64,000 nt of DNA from NCBI GenBank assembly GCA_903884005.1, contig CAISDA010000017.1, positions 62,001 through 126,000 on the forward strand, given 5' to 3'. The DNA comes from an uncultured Ignavibacteriota bacterium (lineage in GTDB: Bacteria > Bacteroidota > Ignavibacteria > UBA10030 > UBA8401). A program made the translations under genes and the position numbers. Each line of letters opens with the position of its first letter. The first letter of the stretch is position 1. Of this stretch, positions 8,814-17,072 are shown piece by piece. Under the pieces are notes generated by a model, which was not told the DNA's origin, searched no databases, and worked only from the letters and a program-made list of their open reading frames with translations.

Positions 8814-9626
8814 ATGAGTGCAGACGTTCAACAGCCAATAGGAGTATTCGATTCGGGCATCGGCGGATTAACCGTGGTGCGCGCGTTGCTCGAGCAGCTC
8901 CCGCATGAGAACATCGTGTATTTCGGCGACACGGCGCGCGTGCCCTACGGGTCGAAATCGCCGCAGGTGGTGCGCGAGTATTCGCAGGATGATGTCGATT
9001 TTCTGCTGTCGAAAAATGTGAAGATGATCGTCGTCGCCTGCAACACCGTGTCTGCCGTTGCACTCGATGTTGTGCAGAAGCGCGCCCACCTGCCGGTATG
9101 CGGCGTGATCATTCCGGGAGCGCACGAGGCGGTGCTGCGGTCCCCAACTCACCGCATCGGCGTGATCGGCACGGTTGGAACGATCGCCAGCAATGCGTAC
9201 ACGCATGCCATCATGCACGAATGTCCTCAGGCGCACGTGTTCAGCAAGGCGTGTCCGCTGTTCGTGCCCCTGGTGGAGGAAGGATGGACGGAGCACAAGG
9301 TCGCCGAAATAGTGGCGCTGGAATATCTCTTTCCCCTCTTGACGAAAAAAATAGACACGCTCGTGCTCGGATGCACCCATTATCCCCTGCTGAAACCCAT
9401 CATCCGGAGCGTCACGAAGGGGGCGGTGCACCTGATCGATTCGGGGGAGGCGACGGCAGCGGCAGTGAAGGCGATGCTGATCGAACAGGAACTCTTCAAT
9501 CCGAACAGGGAGAATCCGAACGTGCAGTTTTTTGTGAGCGACGCGCCGGACAAGTTTACTCACATCGGCGAAAAATTCCTCGGCCGGTCGCTCGGGGTCG
9601 TGAAGAAGGTGGCGATAGGGAAATAA
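8814..9626 (+). CDS. murI: Glutamate racemase
   Basis: Supplies D-glutamate for peptidoglycan. 270 aa. N-terminal GVFDSGIGGLTVVRAL, FGDTARVPYGSKS, the catalytic VACNTVS with Cys76, and the second catalytic LGCTHYPLL with Cys187 are all present, so the enzyme should be active. It lies 14 nt after glnD and is closed by the terminator at 9627-9656. The stop codon TAA runs directly into the A-tract of that hairpin. Confidence 0.96.
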   Translation: MSADVQQPIGVFDSGIGGLTVVRALLEQLPHENIVYFGDTARVPYGSKSPQVVREYSQDDVDFLLSKNVKMIVVACNTVSAVALDVVQKRAHLPVCGVIIPGAHEAVLRSPTHRIGVIGTVGTIASNAYTHAIMHECPQAHVFSKACPLFVPLVEEGWTEHKVAEIVALEYLFPLLTKKIDTLVLGCTHYPLLKPIIRSVTKGAVHLIDSGEATAAAVKAMLIEQELFNPNRENPNVQFFVSDAPDKFTHIGEKFLGRSLGVVKKVAIGK

Positions 9627-9656
9627 AAAAAGGCTGATCATGTGATCAGCCTTTTT
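9627..9656 (+). terminator. Terminator after murI
   Basis: Inverted repeat AAAAAGGCTGATCA / TGATCAGCCTTTTT around a TG centre. In practice this is an approximately 8-bp GC-containing stem with a 4-nt loop, A-rich upstream and T-rich downstream. The A and T tracts make it potentially bidirectional, which would also serve transcription arriving from typA on the minus strand. Confidence 0.88.
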
Positions 9657-9712
9657 AATGTCGCTTTTCTTTGTGCAGGCAGAGTGCAGAAGCACACCAT
9701 GCTATATAATCC

Positions 9713-9835
9713 ATGTCATTCTGAAGGAGCGAAGCGACTGAAGAATCTAAACTCTACGTGACAGCACGAACAATCGATTCGATGCTCCCACTGTCGATCA
9801 CTCTTTTAGATCCTTCGCTTCGCTACTAATGACAT
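9713..9835. repeat. 123-bp dispersed element with terminal inverted repeats, copy 1
   Basis: Begins ATGTCATTCTGAAGGAGCGA and ends with a near-complementary sequence (right end reads TTTAGATCCTTCGCTTCGCT then ACTAATGACAT). The arms pair over about 30 nt with a few mismatches. A second copy of the same length and architecture is at 33951-34073. It contains no ORF and lies between convergent murI and typA. It resembles a MITE or REP-type non-autonomous element. Confidence 0.85.
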
Positions 9836-9888
9836 GAAGATTCTTGACTTCGTCAAGAGGGTAACCTCAGATTGACAAGTATGCAGCG

Positions 9889-11733
9889 TTATTCCGCTTC
9901 GATCTTTTTCTTCGACGACCGGTTGCGTTCGATCGGATCGAGGACCTTCTTGCGAAGCCTGATGGACTTGGGCGTCACTTCCACATACTCGTCGTCGCCG
10001 ATCCATTCGATCGCCTGTTCGAGCGTGTGCAGCCTGGCCGGTTCGAGGCGTACGGATTCGTCCGTGCCCGAGGCGCGCATGTTGGTGAGCGCCTTGGCCT
10101 TGCAGACGTTCACGGTCATGTCGTGTTCGCGGTTGTTCTCGCCGACGATCATGCCGCAATACACTCTGGTGCCCGGTTCAACGAAGAACGTTGACCGTTC
10201 CGACAATTTGAACATGCCATAGGCGACGGCTTCGCCGTTTTCCATGGCCACGAGCGCTCCGCGCGTGCGGTGCGTGATATCGCCCTTGTAGGGTTCGTAG
10301 CCGTGGAAGTTGTGGTGAAGAATGCCCGTGCCGCGTGTCTGCGTCATGAACTCGCCGCGGAATCCGATCAATCCGCGCGCAGGGACGAAGAATTCGAGGC
10401 GCGTGTTGTTGTTCGATGAGATCATGTTCTTCATCTCACCCTTGCGGCGGCCCATGTTCTCGATCACGACTCCGGCGTATTCGTCCGGCACGTCGATGAT
10501 GGCGTGTTCGATCGGTTCGCAGCGCACGTCGTCGATGCGTTTCATGATCACTTCGGGGCGCGAGACCTGCAGTTCAAATCCTTCGCGGCGCATGTTTTCG
10601 ATCAACACGCCGAGATGCAGTTCGCCGCGGCCGCTCACAAGAAACGCGTCGGGTGAATCGGTCAGTTCGATGCGCAGCGACACGTTCGAGCGAAGTTCTT
10701 TCGCGAGGCGTTCGCCGAGATGGCGCGTGGTGACGTATTTTCCTTCGAGTCCGGCGAACGGCGAATTGTTCACCACAAAATTCATGGACAGCGTCGGTTC
10801 TTCGATCGCCACGAAGGGCAGCGGCGTCGGATCGGCGGCGTCGGCAATGGTTTCGCCGATATCGATGTCTTCCATGCCGGCGATCGCGATGATGTCGCCC
10901 ACGCTCGACTCCTGCACTTCGATCCGCTTCAGTCCTTCGAACGTATAGAGCTTCGAGACGCGCGCGTCTTCGACAGTGCCGTCGCGGCGGATAATTTTCA
11001 TGGAGCCGCCCAATTTCATGGCGCCGCGGGCCACTTTGCCGATGCCGAGACGTCCGAGATAATCGTTATAGTCGATCGTCGTGACGAGCATCTGGAACGG
11101 CGAGTGCGGATCGCCCTCGGGAGCCGGAATTTTATTGATGATCGCTTCGAGCAGCGGCACCAGGTTGGAACTTTCGTCCTCTAATTCATTTTTCGCAATG
11201 CCCTGCTTCGAGACCGCATAGATGGTCGTGAAATCCAATTGCTTGTCGCTTGCGCCGAGGGAGAGAAACAATTCGAACACTTCATCGAGCACTTCGTGCG
11301 GGCGCGCATCCTTGCGGTCGATCTTGTTGATGACGACAATGAGATGCAGATTCAGGTCGAGTGATTTTTTCAAGACAAATTTCGTGCCCGGCAGCGGGCC
11401 TTCGGCCGCATCGACGAGAAGAAGCACGCCGTCGACCATCTTGAGTGTCCGTTCCACTTCGCCTGCAAAATCCGAGTGGCCCGGTGTGTCCACAATGTTG
11501 ATTTTATAGGTGAGATGGTGGTCGGCCGACTTGTAGAAGACGGAGGTATTCTTCGCTAGAATGGTGATGCCGCGTTCACGTTCCTGGTCGTTCGAGTCCA
11601 TCACGCGTGTTTCAACTACTTGATTGTCGCGGAATGTGCCGGTCTGTCGTAACAGTTGATCGACCAACGTTGTCTTGCCATGATCGACGTGTGCGATGAT
11701 GGCGATGTTGCGTATGTTTTCTCTGACGTACAT
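9889..11733 (-). CDS. typA: Ribosome-associated GTPase TypA/BipA
   Basis: 614-aa translational GTPase of the EF-G-like family that binds 70S ribosomes and aids ribosome assembly under stress or low temperature. G1 is AHVDHGKT near residue 16, the switch motif ERERGITI follows, then G3 DTPGHSDF and G4 NKIDR. The length is typical of BipA (about 600 aa), and the BipA-specific C-terminal segment ('ARGLIGFRGEFMTQT') distinguishes it from LepA. It is transcribed alone on the minus strand. A stem-loop followed by a T-rich tract lies 28 nt upstream of the ATG (11747-11792). Confidence 0.97.
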   Translation of the reverse strand: MYVRENIRNIAIIAHVDHGKTTLVDQLLRQTGTFRDNQVVETRVMDSNDQERERGITILAKNTSVFYKSADHHLTYKINIVDTPGHSDFAGEVERTLKMVDGVLLLVDAAEGPLPGTKFVLKKSLDLNLHLIVVINKIDRKDARPHEVLDEVFELFLSLGASDKQLDFTTIYAVSKQGIAKNELEDESSNLVPLLEAIINKIPAPEGDPHSPFQMLVTTIDYNDYLGRLGIGKVARGAMKLGGSMKIIRRDGTVEDARVSKLYTFEGLKRIEVQESSVGDIIAIAGMEDIDIGETIADAADPTPLPFVAIEEPTLSMNFVVNNSPFAGLEGKYVTTRHLGERLAKELRSNVSLRIELTDSPDAFLVSGRGELHLGVLIENMRREGFELQVSRPEVIMKRIDDVRCEPIEHAIIDVPDEYAGVVIENMGRRKGEMKNMISSNNNTRLEFFVPARGLIGFRGEFMTQTRGTGILHHNFHGYEPYKGDITHRTRGALVAMENGEAVAYGMFKLSERSTFFVEPGTRVYCGMIVGENNREHDMTVNVCKAKALTNMRASGTDESVRLEPARLHTLEQAIEWIGDDEYVEVTPKSIRLRKKVLDPIERNRSSKKKIEAE

Positions 11734-11746
11734 AGCTTCCCTACAG

Positions 11747-11792
11747 TAAGCAAAAATGCAAAACGCTCCGATGAGTAACGACCGGAGCGTTT
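11747..11792 (-). promoter_or_regulatory. Terminator-like hairpin in the typA 5' leader
   Basis: On the minus strand, perfect 10-bp arms AAACGCTCCG (11792-11783) and CGGAGCGTTT (11770-11761) enclose a 12-nt loop, followed by TGCATTTTTG. The typA ATG is 28 nt further on. No minus-strand gene ends just upstream, so this is either a leader attenuator or a stop for stray transcription. Confidence 0.6.
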
Positions 11793-12114
11793 CAGGTTAT
11801 TTAATCGTTCTGAAAGATACGGAAAAAAAACGAGGATTCCAACAGACTGTCCCTTACGGGGGCAGATTCGGCGGTGGAATTCCGCCGGGAAGGCCGAAAT
11901 ACAGGCAAATGCCTTGATTTTCATCGAAACTTTGCGCTAATTGGAAAGTACTCGTATTATGCTGTGTTGAAATTTAGCAATGGCAGCATACTTCGTTCAC
12001 AACACGCTGAGGGGATGTATGGCATTGCGCCCCGGCTGGTCCGAATACGATTGGTAATCACACGAATTCATCATCATGCGTTGAAGCAATTGCGAAAAAA
12101 AACGGGAAACGACA
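11793..12114. other. Divergent intergenic region between typA and the MoxR gene
   Basis: About 320 bp must hold the promoters for typA (-) and the MoxR gene (+). It is less GC-rich than the genes. It includes a short palindrome GGCGGTGGAATTCCGCC at 11869-11885. No convincing ORF or RNA gene was recognised. Confidence 0.5.
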
Positions 12115-13104
12115 GTGGACAGTCAACATAATGACATTGAAACGGCAAAACGCCTGGCAGCGTCGTTTGAAGCGCTGAAAAAAGAGATCGGCAAGGTTGT
12201 GATCGGCCAGGATGCGATCATCGAGCAGATGATCACGTCGCTGCTGGCGAAAGGCCATTGCCTTTTGATCGGCGTGCCGGGGCTGGCAAAGACGCTGCTC
12301 ATCAAAACGCTCGCCGACGTGCTGGACCTGAAATTCAGCCGCATCCAATTCACGCCCGACCTGATGCCGAGCGATATCAGCGGCACAGAGATCATTGAAG
12401 ACGATAAGCTCACCGGAAAAAAAGCGTTTAAATTCGTGAAGGGGCCGATCTTCGCCAACATCGTGCTGGCGGACGAGATCAACCGCACTCCGCCGAAGAC
12501 GCAGGCTGCACTGCTCGAAGCGATGCAGGAGCACCGTGTGACCGCAGCCGGCCAGACCTATACGCTGCAGGAACCGTTCTTCGTGCTTGCCACGCAGAAT
12601 CCGATCGAACAGGAAGGCACGTATCCCCTGCCCGAAGCCCAGCTCGACCGGTTCATGTTCAATTTGTGGCTCGAGTATCCTTCGCTTGCGGAAGAGAAAG
12701 AGATCGTGAAGACGACGACGAGCCAGTTCACTCCGACAGTCGAGAAGGTCGTACATGGAGACGACATCATCGCATATCAGAAGCTGGTGCGAAGCGTGCC
12801 GGTGGCCGATGCGGTGATCGATTATGCCGTGACGCTCGTCGGCCGCACTCGGCCGAAGGAAGCGGCGGCCCCGCAATTCATCCGTGACTGGCTGACCTGG
12901 GGAGCGGGTCCCCGCGCATCACAATATTTGATCCTCGGCGCTAAGACGCGCGCCGTGCTGCACGGCCGCTTCACGCCGGACATCGACGACGTTCGCGCCG
13001 TCGCCGTACCGGTGCTGCGGCATCGGCTCATCACCAACTTCAACGCGGAAGCCGACGGCATCACGCCGCTGTCGATCGTCGAAAAACTCATGTCCGAACA
13101 CTGA
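12115..13104 (+). CDS. MoxR-family AAA+ ATPase
   Basis: 329 aa with a GTG start. Walker A GVPGLAKT, Walker B VLADEINR and sensor-1 ATQNP are in the usual MoxR positions, followed by EGTYPLPEAQLDRF, a MoxR hallmark. These chaperone-like ATPases normally act with a DUF58 protein and VWA-domain membrane proteins encoded immediately downstream. None is present here: the next genes are on the opposite strand and partly decayed, so the partners are elsewhere or lost. Family assignment is secure; the substrate is unknown. Confidence 0.93.
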   Translation: MDSQHNDIETAKRLAASFEALKKEIGKVVIGQDAIIEQMITSLLAKGHCLLIGVPGLAKTLLIKTLADVLDLKFSRIQFTPDLMPSDISGTEIIEDDKLTGKKAFKFVKGPIFANIVLADEINRTPPKTQAALLEAMQEHRVTAAGQTYTLQEPFFVLATQNPIEQEGTYPLPEAQLDRFMFNLWLEYPSLAEEKEIVKTTTSQFTPTVEKVVHGDDIIAYQKLVRSVPVADAVIDYAVTLVGRTRPKEAAAPQFIRDWLTWGAGPRASQYLILGAKTRAVLHGRFTPDIDDVRAVAVPVLRHRLITNFNAEADGITPLSIVEKLMSEH

Positions 13105-13150
13105 GCGGCGGGGAGTCGTTCATTACTCCGTTGCTCGCTGTGGGGATGCG

Positions 13151-13438
13151 TTATGTATTTTTCTTCCTGATGAACGAAAGACCCCCAAAGCCGCCGACGA
13201 GCGCGATATAAAAACCGAAATCGTACCACCAGCCGGTATTGTACACTTCGTATACGCGAACGGCGGGATTGAATAATCCGGCGATGAGAGAAATCGGTGC
13301 GATCCACCCATGCCAAATGCCGGTGAAAAAGCCTGCAGGATGTGACGCGCCGAAATCACTGTTGCCGGGCATGCAGCCCGAAATGGTTACGACTGTAACG
13401 ATGAGGATGAATCCAAATACTACGATTGTGTGCTTCAT
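13151..13438 (-). CDS. Small predicted lipoprotein / membrane protein
   Basis: 95 aa. The start at 13438 gives a signal sequence with lipobox TISGC (Cys about residue 22); an upstream in-frame start at 13534 would run through a dispersed repeat. The body carries two further hydrophobic stretches ('GWIAPISLIAGLF' and 'FGFYIALVGGFGGLSF') and a basic tail RKKNT, with aromatic-rich 'NTGWWYDFGFY' between them. This resembles the small YEYxxTGWWY-like membrane proteins found in many bacteria. Function unknown. Confidence 0.7.
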   Translation of the reverse strand: MKHTIVVFGFILIVTVVTISGCMPGNSDFGASHPAGFFTGIWHGWIAPISLIAGLFNPAVRVYEVYNTGWWYDFGFYIALVGGFGGLSFIRKKNT

Positions 13439-13471
13439 AGGTTCTCGCCTTTGATGATAGACACCGTGTAA

Positions 13472-13557
13472 CTTCCTGGTAACTCGCATCGCTTCGCGAT
13501 GTGGGAGAGATGAATCTCGCTCCTTGGATTGCACGAATGTGCTGAGGAATTCGTACG
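13472..13557 (-). repeat. Covarying-hairpin repeat, copy A (divergent)
   Basis: Read on the minus strand it carries the same ordered blocks as copies B-D: 'GAATTCCTCAGC', 'CGTGCAATCC', a central hairpin with GAGAT/ATCTC pairing, 'GCGAAGCGATGC', then 'GAGTTACCAGGAAG'. It ends 8 nt from the truncated 3' end of the S41 pseudogene, so it sits at the decay breakpoint. Confidence 0.6.
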
Positions 13558-13565
13558 ACGTACCC

Positions 13566-14895
13566 TCAGATAATGACGATTGTCATACACTCATCGACGG
13601 TGTTTGCCGCCGATTGAGGGATAGAGAAGGTGATGATCGTCGCCGGATTAGACGGGTTCGGATAGTTCTGCCCGAGCCTGAATTCAGTCGGCAACCCGGC
13701 GACAGTCGGTGCCAAGGTAAGCACCATGAATTGATAGACCTTTTCAAACTTCGTCTGTCCGAAAGAAGATTTTGACTCCACGAGGACAGTGACGACGTTA
13801 AGCGAAGGAGAAAGCAAGTTCGGACGGATGCTGAATGTGACTAGTTGTGAATCGCCAGGAGCAAGTGTAAAGATTTTCGGCAAAGCAGAAAGAGCAAAGT
13901 CGGGCTGTACACCTCCAGGATCGAGAGACACGGTGAGCGTATCGGCGGCGAAGCCGAGATTCCGAACCCAAAACGTCGTCTCGTAGTGCGGAAGAGTGAT
14001 GTCGATCGTAGGGAGATTCACCATTCGAGTATCGACGTCGATCAACGCCTTTCGTGCAAACACAACATTTGCGGCCTTTGGCAGTATCAGGGTTGTGCCC
14101 GCTGTGCGGTCGTCGGTGCGGACCGAGGCATAGAGAGCAACATCGGTGGGAGGCGAATACAGGCCGCCCCACACATTGTCACCCGCCGCCCCGTCGCCAT
14201 GGAGGCCGTCGTCGTTCAGCAAAACACTGTCGATAGGCATGCCGAGTTCATTCTTAACAATCACCGTGACACTGAGCGTATGACCGAGAGGGTTCTGGAC
14301 ATGTGCGATCGCCTGAACAGAATCCCTGCATGTCTGAGTGAGCCGGGTGTGGCACGCATAGGGCACACTGCCGATCCAGGCAAGCGCGCGCTTGACCACG
14401 TCATCTTCCCCTTTCGCCACTCCGTCGCGCGTGAGCCAGACCTCTTCATCCACGGGAAACGTTTTATGGATCATAAATGCTTCGTTGTTCACATTTGAAG
14501 ACATCGAACCGTTTTCCACCTGGCAATAATAGTTGTTTGTCGTGAACAGGGGATTCATGTCGTAATCAGCGTACGCCCCGGCGGTTGCTTTCCCGAAAAA
14601 CCGGACCATGGGATGGAATCGCATCCGGAATGAATTATAGTCGCCGGCACTTGCACAGTGCGGCCCGGTGAGCACGGCGATCTGGACCCCATGCGGAGTC
14701 GAGCAGCTGCCGCCAATTGATATGCGTGTAGTGTCCAGCGCGTTTCGGGGCAAAGGGTTGAGGTGCCGCTTTGTTCACCGAGAGCGATGGCGGTGCGGGG
14801 ACCCGTGCAGGGCGGCGATCGATGTCCGGAAGACGTTGCGCATGTATGAGAGAGAATGAGGCGCAGAAGAGAAGCATACAGAAATAAGTTTTCAT
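13566..14895 (-). pseudogene. Decayed S41-family protease with T9SS-type C-terminal domain
   Basis: An intact start at 14895 (leader CAGGGGGTGTC-ATG) gives a signal peptide (MKTYFCMLLFCASFSLIHA) and about 45 residues. The frame then goes out of register near 14755, and a second frame (13566-14753) carries the end of an S41 peptidase: VLTGPHCASAGD contains the nucleophile Ser, followed by FFGKATAGAYAD. A beta-sandwich stretch comes next, and then the beginning of a sorting domain, QNYPNPSNPATIITFSIPQS, which stops abruptly before its last about 60 residues. The N-terminal half of the catalytic domain is missing. Internal deletion, frameshift and a lost C-terminus together indicate a pseudogene. 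Confidence 0.75.
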
Positions 14896-14916
14896 GACAC
14901 CCCCTGAAAAATATTT

Positions 14917-15073
14917 TGTCGGGCCGCAGGTCTCTGATGAGCGTGAGGGCTTCGAGACCGTCGGCGGCCTGTGCGATGATCGAAAACGACATATCGCGTT
15001 CGATGGTCTTGATCAGGCCCACGCGAAAGATCTCATGGTCATCGGCAATAAGCACGCGCGTGACAACTTCCAT
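14917..15073 (-). pseudogene. Truncated response-regulator receiver domain
   Basis: Translation from the ATG at 15073 gives a NarL/LuxR-type receiver N-terminus: VLIADDHEIFRVGL, then DGLEALTLIRDLRPD. The frame continues past about 14917 but the homology ends there, just before the phospho-acceptor Asp would be expected. The rest of the receiver and the HTH domain are absent. The breakpoint lies about 20 nt from the start of the protease pseudogene. Confidence 0.75.
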
Positions 15074-15504
15074 TGTTCTCCTTTCCGCCCGGCTACAGCG
15101 ATGCTTGCTCCGGGGAATCGTTATTCTCCTTGCTGTATCATCTCTAAGCGTGAACATCGAACCTGAGTATCACGAAAATGGGATAATGATAGCTTATATC
15201 AACGGGATTGTATTTTTGGCGGTGCAGAGGTGGATGGAAGGAGGGGAGGTCAATATGTGGGGCCGGGTGTGGGATCCCAGAATCCAATTCGCCGCATGTG
15301 GTGACGATTCACGTGTATTTCTGTACAAACCTACGGGGAAAATCAGTAATTGTCAAGAAAAAAAATATTACAACAATGGATGCAGTGGCGAAGGCACACA
15401 GCGTGCGTGTCCTATGGAAGCAGCATGGGGAATGAAGGCAGACTGATATCACGACAGCGTGACTGAGAGAGGCGATCCATAACGCCTCGATACTGTACAA
15501 CGAT
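15074..15504. other. Gene-poor stretch
   Basis: About 430 bp upstream of the response-regulator fragment and downstream of the esterase. It is lower in GC than its neighbours, with A-rich runs near 15355-15372. The short ORFs here have no recognisable start context or coding pattern. It may hold the orphaned promoter of the decayed regulator. Confidence 0.4.
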
Positions 15505-16143
15505 TTACCTGTGTTCAATGCAGTCGGTCAGCCACTGTGCAACGTCGTCCAGACATTCGGGGCTGATCTCGTGTCCCATGGGGTATTCTTTATAAAAGAC
15601 CGGCGCGTTCGATTTTGCAAACAATTCTTTCGCGCGCCGCGCATGGTCGATCGTCAGCACGGGATCATAGACGCCGTGCGTGATGCAGAACCTGCAGTCC
15701 GACAAACCATCCCATTGCATCGTCAAATGGTCCGCCTGTTCAGGCACAAGGCCGCTTTGCGCGACAAGGCCTTTGAACAATTCGGGGTGCGTGAGGCCCG
15801 CGGCGAGTGCCATCATCGAGCCCATGCTGAAGCCGAGCACGTATGTGTCTGCGTTGTCGAGCTGCTTCACAAAATCAAGGAGCAGGCCGAGGCTCTTGTC
15901 GAATTCGGCGCGTCCATACGAGCCGTCCTCGTTCAACAGGAACCAGGTCCACCCGCCATACTCGAACTCGTACGGCGCGCGTATGCTGTAGATGTCGAAG
16001 CGCTTGTCGAAATGCGCGATGAGGCCGGTCAGATCGTTTTCATCGGTGCCGCGGCCGTGCAGCAGGATGAGCGCGGGCGCCTGGGCGCCCGGCTCACGGG
16101 CCGGAAAAAATTTATACACGAGTTCCGTTGTCGGTTGTTTCAT
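15505..16143 (-). CDS. Phospholipase/carboxylesterase-type serine hydrolase
   Basis: 212-aa alpha/beta hydrolase of the YpfH / carboxylesterase (Abhydrolase_2) family. The oxyanion-region motif LLHGRGTDEND follows beta-3, the nucleophile elbow is GFSMGS, the acid Asp is in GVYDPVL, and the His is in GHEISPE, so the full triad is present. No signal peptide, therefore cytoplasmic. The start at 16143 lies 5 nt after the MarC-like gene; a longer same-frame reading up to 16854 only traverses marC out of frame. It is the last gene of a minus-strand run. The natural substrate is unknown. Confidence 0.88.
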   Translation of the reverse strand: MKQPTTELVYKFFPAREPGAQAPALILLHGRGTDENDLTGLIAHFDKRFDIYSIRAPYEFEYGGWTWFLLNEDGSYGRAEFDKSLGLLLDFVKQLDNADTYVLGFSMGSMMALAAGLTHPELFKGLVAQSGLVPEQADHLTMQWDGLSDCRFCITHGVYDPVLTIDHARRAKELFAKSNAPVFYKEYPMGHEISPECLDDVAQWLTDCIEHR

Positions 16144-16148
16144 TGTCG

Positions 16149-16745
16149 TTAGAGTGGCTGGTGCATGATGTTCTGGATTCCGACGCGTATCATCATCACG
16201 GCGATCGCCACAAGGAGCAGCCATGCGACCTTGGCGAGGGCGCGCAATCCGGCGCTGCCGACGATCGTGTGTATGTAGATGGCGTTGCGGAACACGACCC
16301 AGACGAACAGTAAATTCACGATGAGCGACAGCGTGGACAGCAGGTACCCGTACGTGTCGGTCACGATGATGATGGACGTGAGTGCCGCAGGGCCCATGAT
16401 GAGCGGAATGCCGATCGGGACGATGCCGACGGACGCTTCCGGATCGCGCCGGGTCTCGTCGGGGAAGAGCAATTCGGTCACGGCCATGACCACCAGCACG
16501 ATGCCGCCGCCGATGCGGAAATCGTTTTCCGTGATCCCGAGCAGCGAAAAGATGAGCTTGCCCGAAATGACGAAGACCATCGCCACCGTTCCCGCCGTCA
16601 GCGTCGCTTCGGTGACGAGGCGACGGCGCGGTTTCGTTTCCATCTGTCCGGTCATCCCCAGAAATAAGGGGATGGATCCGAGCACGTCGATCGACACGAA
16701 GATCGGCACGATGGCCATCAAGAGTGTGTGCAGGGAGAATGGCAT
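16149..16745 (-). CDS. MarC/NAAT-family inner-membrane protein
   Basis: 198 aa with six predicted TM helices. The N-terminus LLMAIVPIFVSIDVLGSIPL and the motif GIPLIMGPAALTSII are typical of the MarC family (UPF0056). Some archaeal members transport neutral amino acids; E. coli MarC has no established function. It overlaps neither neighbour but is separated by 2-5 nt on each side, indicating a polycistron. Confidence 0.9.
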   Translation of the reverse strand: MPFSLHTLLMAIVPIFVSIDVLGSIPLFLGMTGQMETKPRRRLVTEATLTAGTVAMVFVISGKLIFSLLGITENDFRIGGGIVLVVMAVTELLFPDETRRDPEASVGIVPIGIPLIMGPAALTSIIIVTDTYGYLLSTLSLIVNLLFVWVVFRNAIYIHTIVGSAGLRALAKVAWLLLVAIAVMMIRVGIQNIMHQPL

Positions 16746-16747
16746 GA

Positions 16748-17020
16748 CTATTTAGCCGCCGTGGACACGCCTGCGCGCTCGAGCGCTTCGCCGATGATGC
16801 GGACGGCGTCGTTCTGCGCGATGAGCAGCCGGGCGCCCGAGGTTTTGACCGCACCCTCGAGTGTGCCGTTCTTTTCCGTTAAAAAATTCCATATCGAATA
16901 TCCCAAACGGAATTGGTCGTTCGGTTCGCGCGTGGGAATGTCCTTCACGCTGGTATAAGCGATCTTCTCGATGCTCGTTGCCGCAAATTCGCGGACGTTT
17001 GCCGCTGTGGATGTTGCCAT
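16748..17020 (-). CDS. Small conserved-looking protein of unknown function
   Basis: 90 aa, soluble, with no signal or TM segment. It has a mixed helical pattern with a central aromatic stretch ('FRLGYSIWNFL'). I do not recognise the family. Its stop lies 2 nt before the MarC-like start, and the DUF4032-like gene ends 52 nt upstream, so it is in the same transcript. Tight spacing and codon use like its neighbours support a real gene. Confidence 0.65.
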   Translation of the reverse strand: MATSTAANVREFAATSIEKIAYTSVKDIPTREPNDQFRLGYSIWNFLTEKNGTLEGAVKTSGARLLIAQNDAVRIIGEALERAGVSTAAK

Positions 17021-17072
17021 AGGTGTGTGTGAAAGTAATGATGATGAATTGTGAGCTTCGTCACGGAGTCCG

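Noticed and set aside
15505-16854. A 449-codon open frame on the minus strand
   Set aside because: The upstream two-thirds is a frame shadow of the MarC-like gene; the esterase begins at 16143.
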